A DNA stretch of 64,000 nt from Halomarina pelagica (GCF_024228315.1 NZ_CP100454.1:1736001-1800000); one strand, 5' to 3'. Shown: positions 50,226-59,247, counted from the first letter of the stretch. Program-made: numbers and translations. The notes: a model not told the origin generated them from the sequence alone.

Positions 50226-51554
50226 ATGACCGACCCGAGACAGAAATACGCCGAACGAAAACGAACGCTACGACGAGCAGTTGACGCGGGGAAGGTGACC
50301 GAAGCTGACTATGACCGGATCCTCGAACTGTGTGCCGCGTTCGACCCGGACGACATGACCGTGCCGCTTCCCACGGACGGAGAACACGCCAACGATACGA
50401 AGCCGAAGCAGCCGAATACGCTCTCGTATTGGTCACAGCACCTGAAACGGGTCGCCGAGCGTCTCGGGGTCGACGGCTACGAGACGACGCTTACCGACGC
50501 GACTGCGGATGATATCAACCGTCTCATGACCGACCTTCGGACGGGCGCCCATCCGAGTGTGAAAGACGACGGCCTCGCGAACAACACCATTCGGAACGAA
50601 CAGGGGTGCGTTCGACGGTTCTATCGGTACCATACGGACCTAGGCGTCGATCCGAACGAAATCGCACTCATCAACGGTGACGAGACGCACGTCGATGACC
50701 GGGATATGCTCACCCGCGAAGAGATCGATCGGATCCGTGACGTCGCGACCCATCCCCGAGACTTGGCGATATTCGACCTTCTACTCTACACCGGCCAACG
50801 GAACACGGCCATTCGGTCCCTTCGGATCAAAGACATCGATCTCGACGCGGGGGTGTACTACCTGAATGGCGATACGGGCGGATTGAAGGGAGCCGACGAA
50901 ACCGGGAGCAAGCGGCCACTACTCGGAGCGGTGGGTTCGATCCGCGAATGGCTCCGCTATCATCCTGATTCGGACAACCCTGACGCTTATCTGATCACGG
51001 GAAAGCCACGGTACACCGACGTCGACCCCGAGCGGATGGTTTCGCGGAACACGCTGCAGTACGCGATGAATCAGTTGAAGAAGAAGGCAGAGATCGACAA
51101 GCCGATGAATCCTCACGCGATCCGGCACAATTTCGTGACGCTCGCGAAACGAGAATACAACATGGACGACGCAACGGTCAAGCACCTGATCGGGCATTCG
51201 CCGGATTCGACCGTCATGGAGACGACCTACGCCCACCTTTCCGACGATGATCACATTCGAGCGGCGGAAGTGGCCGCAGGAATTCGTGACCCTGACGACG
51301 AGAATCCGCTCACGCCCGAAATCTGCCACTGTGGGGAACCGTTGCCGGCACACGCGAAAGCGTGTCCTCGGTGCGGCACGGTGTACTCACCCGACGCTCA
51401 AGCTGTGAAGGAGCAAGTCGAAGCGGACATGAAACGGGCCTACGGCGAGACTCACCCCGACGATAGTACGACGCTCGACAAACTCAACGCGCTGGACGAA
51501 CTCCTAGCTGACCCCGAGGTGAAACAGGCGCTGCTTCAGAAGCTCGATCGATAG
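50226..51554 (+). CDS. int: Tyrosine recombinase / integrase with zinc-ribbon tail
   Basis: 442 residues. A SAM-like N-terminal domain (about 60-155) precedes the catalytic domain. Visible catalytic residues are Arg192 in YTGQRNTAIRSL, His297 and Arg300 in HAIRHNF, His324 in IGHSP, and nucleophile Tyr335 in TTYAHL. Past the normal end there is a C4 zinc ribbon (Cys about 367, 369, 380, 383), common in haloarchaeal phage-type integrases. It should cut and join the att sites of this element, lying right beside attL. ATG 50226 is chosen over GTG 50223. Confidence 0.93.
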   Translation: MTDPRQKYAERKRTLRRAVDAGKVTEADYDRILELCAAFDPDDMTVPLPTDGEHANDTKPKQPNTLSYWSQHLKRVAERLGVDGYETTLTDATADDINRLMTDLRTGAHPSVKDDGLANNTIRNEQGCVRRFYRYHTDLGVDPNEIALINGDETHVDDRDMLTREEIDRIRDVATHPRDLAIFDLLLYTGQRNTAIRSLRIKDIDLDAGVYYLNGDTGGLKGADETGSKRPLLGAVGSIREWLRYHPDSDNPDAYLITGKPRYTDVDPERMVSRNTLQYAMNQLKKKAEIDKPMNPHAIRHNFVTLAKREYNMDDATVKHLIGHSPDSTVMETTYAHLSDDDHIRAAEVAAGIRDPDDENPLTPEICHCGEPLPAHAKACPRCGTVYSPDAQAVKEQVEADMKRAYGETHPDDSTTLDKLNALDELLADPEVKQALLQKLDR

Positions 51555-51661
51555 TGATAACAGAACGGGTGAGCGCTCCTCCTCTGTCAGTATACTAGTA
51601 CAATTATCGCTACCGAAACTCATCAAGAGCAAGGTAGTCCGGTCCTAGCGAATATGGACTC

Positions 51662-52195
51662 TTATTCGTAGTCGACGTAGTCGGTCTTCAGTTCGTACCG
51701 GGAGGGTTCGGCCTCCGTATCGGTCGAGAGGAGCATGCACTCGAATTCCAACGTCTCGCCCGCGGTCACGTCGGTAGCGTTCCACAGCCCTTCTCCAATT
51801 CGCGTGTCGCTGTCGTCGTAGAAGAACGCCTTCACCTCGACGTAGTTCAGGTCCTCCTCGCCGTTGATTCGGACCGTCCCCGCCACACTCCACGTGTCGT
51901 ACTGACCTTCGACGAGGTCGTCTTCCACTACTTCGACGATGGGCGCCGCAGCGTCACCGTCGCTCTCCGTGTCACTAGCAGTGGAGTTCGGCTGGTCGGT
52001 GGACGGTTCTGACTGTTGGCCGCCGGACGACGATTGCTGTTGGTGGTCGGTCGAGTTCGTATCGGTGCTGTCGGGTTCGGCCTCCACCTCACCCTCGCCG
52101 GTGCAGCCGGCGAGCAACAAGGTCGCACCGAGTGCACCGGTCGCGGCGAGGAAGGTTCGGCGGTTGTACTGTCGGTCGGGGGTCGTGGTGGTCAT
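51662..52195 (-). CDS. Tat lipoprotein with FxLYD-like domain
   Basis: 177 residues. A Tat signal (NRRTFLAATGALG) with lipobox LLAGC leads to a Ser/Gln/Asp-rich linker, then a small beta-sandwich (VEVVEDDLVEGQYDTWSVAGTVRINGEEDLNYVEVKAFFYDDSDTRIGEG-type) like FxLYD domains. Such lipoproteins sit on the cell surface. In an integrated element it may be cargo that alters the host surface, for example superinfection exclusion, which is only a suggestion. It is convergent with the integrase. Confidence 0.75.
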   Translation of the reverse strand: MTTTTPDRQYNRRTFLAATGALGATLLLAGCTGEGEVEAEPDSTDTNSTDHQQQSSSGGQQSEPSTDQPNSTASDTESDGDAAAPIVEVVEDDLVEGQYDTWSVAGTVRINGEEDLNYVEVKAFFYDDSDTRIGEGLWNATDVTAGETLEFECMLLSTDTEAEPSRYELKTDYVDYE

Positions 52196-52467
52196 GATAC
52201 TGTTGTTACTAACGGTGTGGTCGGAAGCGAATATCCTGGGTGCCCTGTTCTCACTCGGTGGGCGGCAGACTCACTGTGGCGTCATACCGTCGAGAGCGTA
52301 TCTCGATGTGTGCCGAGGATTCTGCGAGTACGGTTCTGTACAAAAATGTAATTGCACTGCAAGGAGATAAACCTATATTGAATGTCAATATCAGGGTTAG
52401 TGTCCTACCTCCGAACGGCAGTGGTGTGGCAGATTCGTACAATGCTCTTTCCTTAGGTACCGTTAAG

Positions 52468-52632
52468 TTATTCCTCCAATACCTGCCTCAGTTCCTCGTT
52501 TTCATGTGCTGCCTCAAAGTATACAGCAAGTGTTCCCCCCAACAGGCGCCAAATTTGCCTTGCTACAACTGGAACTCACTATCTCAGATCATCGTCCCCA
52601 TCAGCAGAACATATATCATCGTCTACATTCAT
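52468..52632 (-). pseudogene. Decayed small gene of the element
   Basis: On the minus strand, ATG 52632 starts MNVDDDICSADGDDDLR before two stops. The next frame then reads DSEFQL-stop-QGKFGA, and the first frame resumes with LLGGTLAVYFEAAHENEELRQVLEE to TAA at 52468. Three pieces in two frames clearly belong to one protein of about 55 residues. The gene is dead as it stands. Family unknown. The plus-strand frame over this stretch (52240-52653) is not protein-like. Confidence 0.5.
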
Positions 52633-52649
52633 TCAACAGATAGAATTCG

Positions 52650-53324
52650 ATGAGAGAACAGCAAGACACATCAACCTATTATAAAGTGAATAAAAAATTA
52701 GAAGATATAGGACAGGACCTCGGAAGAAAGCTATTTGATGGGTTACGGGAAGAGCGTGTAGGACTCAAAATACAAAATGAGAGGACACACTATTCAAAAC
52801 AAATGGCGAAAACATTTAAATATATTGTTGTTATCTACACAATCCCGATATGGTACTATCTCAATGAAATATTACTCGCGGTTTTAAAACATCCTGAAGC
52901 GCCGGATACGCTATTTTACGATCTCCTATACGAACTACCTCCTTTCTCGTTTGAGATGTACGGTGCTGCGATTGTTTTAGGTGGTAGTTTCCTACTTGCT
53001 ACCGATCTCTTTGACAACTTCCTGACGGAGGAAATCGAGAAAGGGAGTGTCATTGCAACCGTTCATTCTGGAGTAATCATAGCAATCATCGGTTTTAATT
53101 TTCAGATGCACAATTACTATGACATTCCTATTTCGGAACCTGGAATTCCACACCCGGTTTTCGATATGACATGGACACTTATCACTAATTTCGAGTATGT
53201 ATTACCGTTTGTTGTCCCTCTGTTTTTAGCTGGGTCGATTATTCTATCGTATCGTAACACTCTAGCAAACGAATCTAACAGGTGTCTGCAAACTCGACTT
53301 GATTCTGATCGTTGGGATACATAA
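52650..53324 (+). CDS. Four-helix membrane protein, AT-rich, unknown
   Basis: 224 residues. A soluble charged N-terminus of about 50 residues is followed by four membrane helices (about 54-76, 104-120, 134-150, 178-200). Composition is AT-rich and less acidic than host proteins, pointing to transfer. No family is recognised. It is placed between the lipoprotein and the terminase, as a typical accessory gene of an integrated element. Confidence 0.6.
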   Translation: MREQQDTSTYYKVNKKLEDIGQDLGRKLFDGLREERVGLKIQNERTHYSKQMAKTFKYIVVIYTIPIWYYLNEILLAVLKHPEAPDTLFYDLLYELPPFSFEMYGAAIVLGGSFLLATDLFDNFLTEEIEKGSVIATVHSGVIIAIIGFNFQMHNYYDIPISEPGIPHPVFDMTWTLITNFEYVLPFVVPLFLAGSIILSYRNTLANESNRCLQTRLDSDRWDT

Positions 53325-53364
53325 AATAGGTGATTGTCAATCTGCACGGTCAGTCAGGATTAGA

Positions 53365-54867
53365 TTAGAACGTCGTAACACCGGAACGCCGCCGACTCTC
53401 CGGACCTGGTAGGGACTCACGCCGCTCACGTTCGCGCTCAACTGCCTCCTCACCCATGATGAGATAACGGAGGGCGTCTGCAGCGTGATCTTCCGCCGTC
53501 GCGGTCCTGACGTGCGTTTCCTTGTAGCTCAACAGCTCGCGAATGAGGTGCTGGCACCGATCGGAGATGAGTAGGCCGGGGCGTCCCTCGCCGTCCGATT
53601 CGAAGCGCCACCGGACCTCTGCAATCCCCGCGTCAAGCGATTTGTTCGCCCGCTCAGCACGGTAGCCCGCCTGCCGAAATTTGGTGATATCTGCAGGTTC
53701 GTGCTCACAGACGATGAAGCCTTGCGGTTTGTCATGACGACGGAGCCACCCAATCACATCCTCCACGTGTGTCTCACTCCGGTAAAACTCGTCAAGGACG
53801 ACGATCTGGCCGTAAGGCGTCTGTCCCGCCTCTAGGAGCACGCGCGGGTCGTTCCACCCGGCGTCATACCCGTAGATGCGCCATTCGTCAGTGTCATTGA
53901 GGCGGTCAAGCGCCTCCGCATGAGACAGGACGTTCGTCTCGCGGGAGAATGACGAGTAGACGAGGCCTGTCGCCGCCGCGAACCCGCCATGCAACGCTTG
54001 CTGTTCCTTGCCGGTCCCCGCGTACTTGCGCTTGAACCGCGCTTTCTCACCGTCGGTGAGATATGGATTATCGAGTACCGACGCCCGGACTACCTTGATA
54101 TCAAGGCCGATCGGCTCGCCGTCAGCGTCCTGGCGTTGTTCGAGGATTTCCCACGCCGCGTTATACCCCTCACCGGTGAGCGTCCATAGCTGCACCTTCG
54201 GCCCGGCGACGCCCCGGAGCCGCGTGGTAATCATGCCGACGAGGTCGTGCAGTTCGTCGCCATAGTGACTGGGTTCATCCATCCATACCGCGCCGAATTC
54301 TGCACCGGCATACCGCGAGTACTTGTCCGCACTCCCGAGCGTGATGACCGAATCGTTGACGAGCGTGAGGCGGTGCTGTTGGCGGTTGTAATCGGCGACG
54401 AGCGGACTATTCTCCGGCCCGTTGAACCCGGTCGTGACAAGCGTGGTACGCTCGCCGGGGAGGGCGGCGAACAGCTTCGGATACGTCGTATCACGTGCTT
54501 TCTGAAAGTCGACGCCCACGGCGAGAAAGCGCGAGCCGGGATGCGCGAGCGCCTGCGCGAGGAGCCACCGCGCGCCGAACACGGTCTTCCCGCTGCCGTA
54601 CCCGGCGAGGAACGCGACGATATCGGCGTCGCCCGCGTCGAGGGCGGCGAGGCAGTCCTGTTGGGCGCTCCACAGGTCGTAGGTGAGTGTGGCGGGGGCG
54701 TCGGCGGCCGGCTCCGAGGCGACGGCCCACGCCATGCCGTCGGGACGGTCGGTCGGCGCGGGCTCGCCCCACTCGATGGCGACGTCGGGGGCGGTCGCCG
54801 ATTCGGTTGGCGGGTCAAGCGACGCGAGTTCGCTACGCAGTTGTCGTTCGGTCGGGGTGGGCGACAT
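53365..54867 (-). CDS. terL: Terminase large subunit
   Basis: 500 residues. The packaging ATPase shows Walker A GYGSGKT at residues 89-95, Walker B AVWMDEPS at about 193-200, and a coupling TLTGEGYN motif near 230. The RNase H-like nuclease has Asp335 in YGYDAGWND, an acidic strand VCEHEPADI, and EDHAADALRYLI near 459-470. It cuts and pumps DNA into a prohead in tailed viruses. Finding it intact but without portal or capsid genes is the key oddity of the element. Confidence 0.92.
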   Translation of the reverse strand: MSPTPTERQLRSELASLDPPTESATAPDVAIEWGEPAPTDRPDGMAWAVASEPAADAPATLTYDLWSAQQDCLAALDAGDADIVAFLAGYGSGKTVFGARWLLAQALAHPGSRFLAVGVDFQKARDTTYPKLFAALPGERTTLVTTGFNGPENSPLVADYNRQQHRLTLVNDSVITLGSADKYSRYAGAEFGAVWMDEPSHYGDELHDLVGMITTRLRGVAGPKVQLWTLTGEGYNAAWEILEQRQDADGEPIGLDIKVVRASVLDNPYLTDGEKARFKRKYAGTGKEQQALHGGFAAATGLVYSSFSRETNVLSHAEALDRLNDTDEWRIYGYDAGWNDPRVLLEAGQTPYGQIVVLDEFYRSETHVEDVIGWLRRHDKPQGFIVCEHEPADITKFRQAGYRAERANKSLDAGIAEVRWRFESDGEGRPGLLISDRCQHLIRELLSYKETHVRTATAEDHAADALRYLIMGEEAVERERERRESLPGPESRRRSGVTTF

Positions 54868-54875
54868 GGATGGAC

Positions 54876-55196
54876 TTAGGCGGAGAGCGCTTCGGCGAGG
54901 TCGGCGGGTGTGTCCTCGCCGGCGGTCTGTGCGTCCTTCAGCGCCTCGATTTCGGCGGCCAACTCTTCGAGGGTCTTGTCTTGGAGCACCTCGCGTTTCG
55001 TCCGGAGCAGGTAGCCGAGCGCCTTGTAGTACTGCACGCGGACGCGTTCGTGTTCGGGATTCCGAATGCGACCGTTCTCGATCTTGTCGGTGACCTCGGC
55101 AATTGCGCCGTCGAGCTGGTCGATCATGTGGCTGTACTCGGCGGTCGTCTCGGCGTGTGCGAGCGCGTCAGCGTTGGGAGCGGACTCGTCGGACAT
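54876..55196 (-). CDS. Candidate terminase small subunit
   Basis: 106 residues, helical throughout: an N-terminal helix, a central helical hairpin with DKIENGRIRNPEHERVRVQYYKALGYLLRTKRE, and a C-terminal oligomerisation-like helix (LEELAAEIEALKDA). It ends 8 bp before TerL begins, the usual place of TerS, which recognises the DNA to be packaged. The assignment rests mainly on position and helical form, as TerS sequences are poorly conserved. Confidence 0.55.
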   Translation of the reverse strand: MSDESAPNADALAHAETTAEYSHMIDQLDGAIAEVTDKIENGRIRNPEHERVRVQYYKALGYLLRTKREVLQDKTLEELAAEIEALKDAQTAGEDTPADLAEALSA

Positions 55197-55287
55197 AGAT
55201 TGGGGGGATGGGGGTGGGAGGGACCGCAGCAGCCGGCCGGAGCCGGCGATGACGACCGGCGACTGACCGGCGGCCCGATCCTTAGCT

Positions 55288-55316
55288 ACCGCTTACACAC
55301 CGCTTATCTATAAGTT
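55288..55316 (-). promoter_or_regulatory. Promoter and paired operator before terS-terL
   Basis: ACCGCTTA is repeated at 55288-55295 and 55299-55306 (11 bp apart, one helical turn). On the minus strand a TATA-like TTATAGATAA (about 55304-55313) overlaps the repeats. The layout suits a repressor that blocks the packaging genes. Confidence 0.45.
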
Positions 55317-55386
55317 CTCGGCCGGAGTGATGGTCTCGATCGGCGATCAGTGGGGAACTCGGCGAGCCTGTCCGCTCCGGAGGGGG

Positions 55387-55420
55387 TTGACATCCTCCCA
55401 CGACTAAAGTCGGGGGCTTC
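55387..55420. mobile_element. Remnant end of an IS200/IS605-type element
   Basis: TTGACATCCTCCC followed by the hairpin CGACT-aa-AGTCG and GGGGGCTTC is the kind of subterminal hairpin found at ends of haloarchaeal IS200/IS605 (TnpA/TnpB) elements. No transposase or TnpB is present. This identification is by memory of the pattern. Confidence 0.45.
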
Positions 55421-55559
55421 CGCCTCGAATCTCTGTGAACCCGAGAGGGGCTACCGGAGAGAGGAGAGAAAACCGACAGACTGCGCCACTTATGACAGCC
55501 TCTCCGAGAGGAATTTACTAACTCGGCGCTCCGGATTCACAATTCAGTGGCGAATATTG

Positions 55560-55670
55560 ATTACTGTCAGGGGTGTCAGGGGCAGGTTCCCGAAACTCTC
55601 TCATACTTTACACCTCGTACGACGTCTCCGCGCGCGCGGCGATGGGTCTGTGGGTGCCCCTGACGCCTAT
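55560..55670. other. Possible replication origin region
   Basis: GTCAGGGG occurs at 55566-55573 and 55575-55582, and inverted at 55657-55664; the second and third form a 10-bp inverted repeat (GTCAGGGGCA/TGCCCCTGAC). It lies in the non-coding gap about 100 bp after the primase gene. The rest of 55197-55773 holds the terS promoter and the IS remnant only. Confidence 0.35.
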
Positions 55671-55773
55671 GACATTTGGATGATGTTGCCGGTATATTGT
55701 TAATTCCTCCCCTCCGGTTAGCAAGAGTTTGTCGGGTTCGGTTACATGACCGAAAAAACGGTGTCGTCGGTCG

Positions 55774-58449
55774 TTAGTTTGTGCTTCGGTACTCGCCGTC
55801 GGGGTCCTCGTAGATGTCGCCACGTGCCTTGAGCTTCTCCCACGCTTCCTGTGCGCGCTCGATACTCAGGCCGTGGGCTGTCGCCCGTCCGAGCGCCATG
55901 CCCTGCGTGACGCCACTGTCGTCTGTCTCGAAGTCGCGCACGACTTCGAGCATGGTCTTCGCGCGCCCTTCCGGGCCACCGTCGCCGAGTCCGGCCTGTT
56001 GCTCATCGCCGTCGGTGTCGAGCCCGAGCACCTGTCGCCCGCGGGAACTCAGGCGGATGCCGTTGTACACCGGCTCGCGGTTGCCGTCGATGCGTCGGGA
56101 TCCGGCTTCGATCGGGAGATCGCGAATGTTGAGGATCTTCTCGCCGAAGACGTTGTCCTCCTGTGTCGGAAGGCCCTCCTCGCGGGCGTACTGCCGGTAG
56201 CACTGTCTAACCTGCTCTTTCGTCACGAACTCGCCTTCGTCGACGGTGAGACAGACCGTCGCGAAGTCGAACACGGGTTCGGACGCGCGCTTCATCTTCT
56301 CGCGGACCCGGCTCGGACTCATGACGTCGGTGAACCAATCGCGGCCCTCCCACCACTCGGAGATCTCCTCGACGCACCGATTCAACAGGCCCGAGAACTC
56401 CTCGTCAGTGCACAGTTCGCGCATGAGCACGCGCTTCGGGATGTAGTCCTCCCCGTCCGGTTCGAAGGTGTTGGGGAAGTTGACGTAGATCCACCGTCGC
56501 CACAGCGCGTGTGTGTCCTCGTCCATCGCCGGCATCCGATTCGCGGCGAACATCAACGTCGCGAAGTTCTCGAAGGTGATCGGCTTCTCGTACTTGACGT
56601 CAGCCGTCATGGTGTCCCGCCCGGTGAGCTTCTTGAACGTCCCGAGGTCGCGAATCTTCTCGTCGCCCATGTCGGGATGGACGTTCGCGAGTTTCCCCTC
56701 AAGACCGTTCGCGGCGAAGCGCTCGCCGTCGAGATCCTGCATCGACCGATGGATAACGTTCTCCGGGCCGGCGAAGTGCTCAAGGACGTCGAGAAAGACG
56801 CTCTTGCCGTTGCGGCCATCGCCGACGAACATAGCGGCTTTCTCCGCCGCGTACTCCTTGTACAGGGTGTGCGCGACGAGTTGGTACATCGTACGGACGT
56901 CCGCCGGGGCGACGATCTCATGAAGGAACTCGTCGATGCGCTCGCACTCCGCCTCGGGGTCGTACTCGACGTCCACTTTCACACGGTGGTACTCGTCGGG
57001 CGTGTGGTCGTGCAACTCGCCGGTGTGGAGATCGAGGATACCGTTACGTACGCATAGACGATTCGGCGGGACGTCGAGGTCGTGCTTCTCGACGCCTGAG
57101 AGGCGCGTGATACGCCCGATAAGTTCGTTCACCTGCTGATTGTTGAGGACGTCGCCAAGGAGACGTTCAGCCGTCTCTGCGATGAAGCGTTCGCCTCGCG
57201 GCTCGTAGATCCCGTCCTCGTCGTTGTAGACGTACAGCGTCGTTCGCCACCCGTGGGCGTCCTCCGGCGGGTTGACAAACGAGTAGTGATCGAGGAAGAC
57301 GAGTGCGACGCGATGAATCGCCGTCTGAACGGTAATGTCCTCTTCCGCGAGCGCGGCGAGAATGCTGCCGATCCGGCGTTGAATCGGCTCGTCGGCCGTG
57401 TAGCCACCGGTTGTTGCCGTCTTACCCCCGGGGTGTTCGGCCCCAACACCCCCGTCCGTCTCGGTGCTCTCCCGCGCCTGCGCTTTGGCCTGTTGGACGG
57501 CGTCGGGTGTCGGCGTCCCCGACCGCTTGGGGAGATCGTAGCCGTTCTCGCGCCCGTAGTCGAAAATCTCCCGCCACGTCTCCGATGGGATCTCCCGGTG
57601 GACCCACTCGCCGCAGTCGAGCAGGCCGGCTTCCATCCCGAGGAGGTGGAGGGCGTTGCCGGTGCAGTTATGGCGCCAACAGCGCCATGTTTCGCCCCCC
57701 TCATCAACGAGGAAGTTCGCTCCGGTATCCGAGCCATGGGCGGGATGCGCAAAGCGCTTACCTTCCGTGTAGGCGCTTGAGATGACGTCATGGACGTCGA
57801 GGCCGACCTCGCCGGTCTGTCCCCCGCCGGTTCGCCGTGAGCCCTGAGCACTCCCGTCGTCCCCCTCTCCGGGGAGTTCGTCGTTAAAGACGAGCCACGC
57901 CTCTTCGAGCCACGCATCGAAGTCGACGGCCTCGGCCTCGGCCACCGTCTCCGCGGAGATGTCGAGTACGTCTCCCGTGACGGTGAAAAAGCGGCCACTA
58001 TCGTACACTTCGACGCCCTCATGTCGGCCGTCCTCGACGTCGCGCTCCTGATTCGTCCACCACGTCGGGACGTCGGCACCCTTCAGAATGATGTGAAGCC
58101 CTGTCCCGGACGGCGAGCGCTCGATAAACGTCTCGCGAGCGAAGGGCGCGAGGTCAGGGAGCCACTCGCGGGGGCCACCGTCCTCGTGGAGGCAGGTATC
58201 GAGGTCGATGCCGACGTACGGGTCGGCGTCGGCGAACATATAGCCGATGCCCCACCCCTTCTGTTCGGCCGTCTCAACGGCCTGCTCGAAGGTGCTCCAT
58301 GTCGCCATGTCGTTCGATTTGGCGGCGCCGCCGGCGGCGCTTCGGGGGGGCTTCGTCTCCTTGTCGTTGCGGATGACTGAGTCCCAGCAGACCCACTGCG
58401 GTCGGTTTCTCAACTCCTCCGGGACGCCGTTGGGGGCAAACTCAGTCAT
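55774..58449 (-). CDS. P4-type primase-helicase
   Basis: 891 residues. Order: an AEP-like prim-pol domain (about 1-180, acidic pair Asp82/Asp84 in YVGIDLD, and SGTGLHIILKG); a zinc-binding CWRHNCTG segment near 260; a D5-type N-terminal domain (about 400-510); then an SF3 helicase with Walker A GDGRNGKS near 541-548 and an arginine-finger region TLMFAANRMP..WRRWIYVNFP. A C-terminal winged helix (VTQGMALGRATAHGLSIERAQEAWEKL) may bind origin DNA. It should start and drive replication of the element. Its ATG overlaps the end of the 36-residue ORF. Confidence 0.9.
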   Translation of the reverse strand: MTEFAPNGVPEELRNRPQWVCWDSVIRNDKETKPPRSAAGGAAKSNDMATWSTFEQAVETAEQKGWGIGYMFADADPYVGIDLDTCLHEDGGPREWLPDLAPFARETFIERSPSGTGLHIILKGADVPTWWTNQERDVEDGRHEGVEVYDSGRFFTVTGDVLDISAETVAEAEAVDFDAWLEEAWLVFNDELPGEGDDGSAQGSRRTGGGQTGEVGLDVHDVISSAYTEGKRFAHPAHGSDTGANFLVDEGGETWRCWRHNCTGNALHLLGMEAGLLDCGEWVHREIPSETWREIFDYGRENGYDLPKRSGTPTPDAVQQAKAQARESTETDGGVGAEHPGGKTATTGGYTADEPIQRRIGSILAALAEEDITVQTAIHRVALVFLDHYSFVNPPEDAHGWRTTLYVYNDEDGIYEPRGERFIAETAERLLGDVLNNQQVNELIGRITRLSGVEKHDLDVPPNRLCVRNGILDLHTGELHDHTPDEYHRVKVDVEYDPEAECERIDEFLHEIVAPADVRTMYQLVAHTLYKEYAAEKAAMFVGDGRNGKSVFLDVLEHFAGPENVIHRSMQDLDGERFAANGLEGKLANVHPDMGDEKIRDLGTFKKLTGRDTMTADVKYEKPITFENFATLMFAANRMPAMDEDTHALWRRWIYVNFPNTFEPDGEDYIPKRVLMRELCTDEEFSGLLNRCVEEISEWWEGRDWFTDVMSPSRVREKMKRASEPVFDFATVCLTVDEGEFVTKEQVRQCYRQYAREEGLPTQEDNVFGEKILNIRDLPIEAGSRRIDGNREPVYNGIRLSSRGRQVLGLDTDGDEQQAGLGDGGPEGRAKTMLEVVRDFETDDSGVTQGMALGRATAHGLSIERAQEAWEKLKARGDIYEDPDGEYRSTN

Positions 58450-58552
58450 CGGACTGCCCCCCGAACTCGTCGTTTCGCAACTGCACGAGGTCGGACAGCG
58501 CCGTTGTCTTGCCGACGCCGGGGGCGCCGTCGTGTTTCGTCACGTGGGTCAT
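58442..58552 (-). CDS. 36-residue microprotein with a Walker A motif
   Basis: ATG 58552 overlaps the stop of the upstream gene by four bases (ATGA), and its TGA overlaps the primase start by eight bases. The short product has HDGAPGVGKTTALSDLV, a perfect P-loop followed by the start of a helix, then ends with EFGGQSDD. No Walker B or fold remains. The coupling on both sides suggests that it is really translated, either as a stand-alone peptide or as a relic of an ATPase. It is not an annotation frame shift of the primase, whose own start is typical. Confidence 0.5.
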   Translation of the reverse strand: MTHVTKHDGAPGVGKTTALSDLVQLRNDEFGGQSDD

Positions 58553-59247
58553 AGCTCCTCCGTGCGGAATCGCTCCTCGACGGTCGCGGAGGAGCCGCCC
58601 CCGCCGTCGGTGCCAAGTTCACGGAGGTCGTCGGAGTCGTAATCGATGAGATCCGGCGCGAACGGGGAGGCGCGAACGTCGCTGATGCGTTTGCGCCCGC
58701 CGACAAGCACCCCCCGATCGCGCAGGCGGTCGCAAATCGCCGGGTGGTCGGTGTGCGAGCAGACCTCGTTGATGATCTCAGCAACCCCACGGACGGAGAC
58801 CCACAGGACGGGTCCGTCGGTGTCCATCTCGTGAAACGACGAGACGTCCGCCTCGTACACCGCGTTGAAGGCATCGCGACTGAGTGCGTCGCGATCGGTG
58901 AACGGTGAGTCGAGGCGGTCGCACAGCCGATCGACGACCGCCTCCGCTTTGGCATCAAGGGGGTCGAACGTGCGCGCAAGCTCGTTCGCGATCGTTCCCC
59001 GCTTCTGTCCGGACACATAGAACTCTCGGGCGTGGGTCGCCGCGTAGAGCACTACCCGGCCGTCGTCGGTCGTCTCTTCGGCAGCAGCATCGCCCGCCGC
59101 CGGTGCCGTGATGCGAACGGTCAGCCCGTCGTCGGTCGGCGCGAGTTCACAGTCGATTCCCGCCGCGATTGGCAGCACCGGCCCGGATTCGCCCGACGCG
59201 TCAGCATCCGTGCCGAGCGCGTCTACGCTCATTTCGCTCTGTTCCAT
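58549..59247 (-). CDS. Element protein of unknown function, replication operon
   Basis: 232 residues from ATG 59247 (MEQSEMSVDALG). An acidic N-terminal part of beta strands (LAPTDDGLTVRIT, VVLYAATHAREFYVSG) is followed by a helical part with RLRDRGVLVGGRKRISDVRASPFAPDLIDYDS, which recalls a winged-helix or HTH region. It lies upstream of the microprotein and primase with overlapping codons, so it probably serves replication or its control. I do not recognise a named family. Confidence 0.6.
   Translation of the reverse strand: MEQSEMSVDALGTDADASGESGPVLPIAAGIDCELAPTDDGLTVRITAPAAGDAAAEETTDDGRVVLYAATHAREFYVSGQKRGTIANELARTFDPLDAKAEAVVDRLCDRLDSPFTDRDALSRDAFNAVYEADVSSFHEMDTDGPVLWVSVRGVAEIINEVCSHTDHPAICDRLRDRGVLVGGRKRISDVRASPFAPDLIDYDSDDLRELGTDGGGGSSATVEERFRTEEL

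Noticed and set aside
52240-52653. 137-codon plus-strand frame in the element
   Set aside because: Cys/Ser/Ile-rich and not protein-like; it overlies a decayed minus-strand gene.
55608-55823. 71-codon minus-strand frame after the primase gene
   Set aside because: It overlaps the primase end by 50 bp, has no SD or coupling, and its second half crosses the possible origin repeats. I could not support it as a gene.
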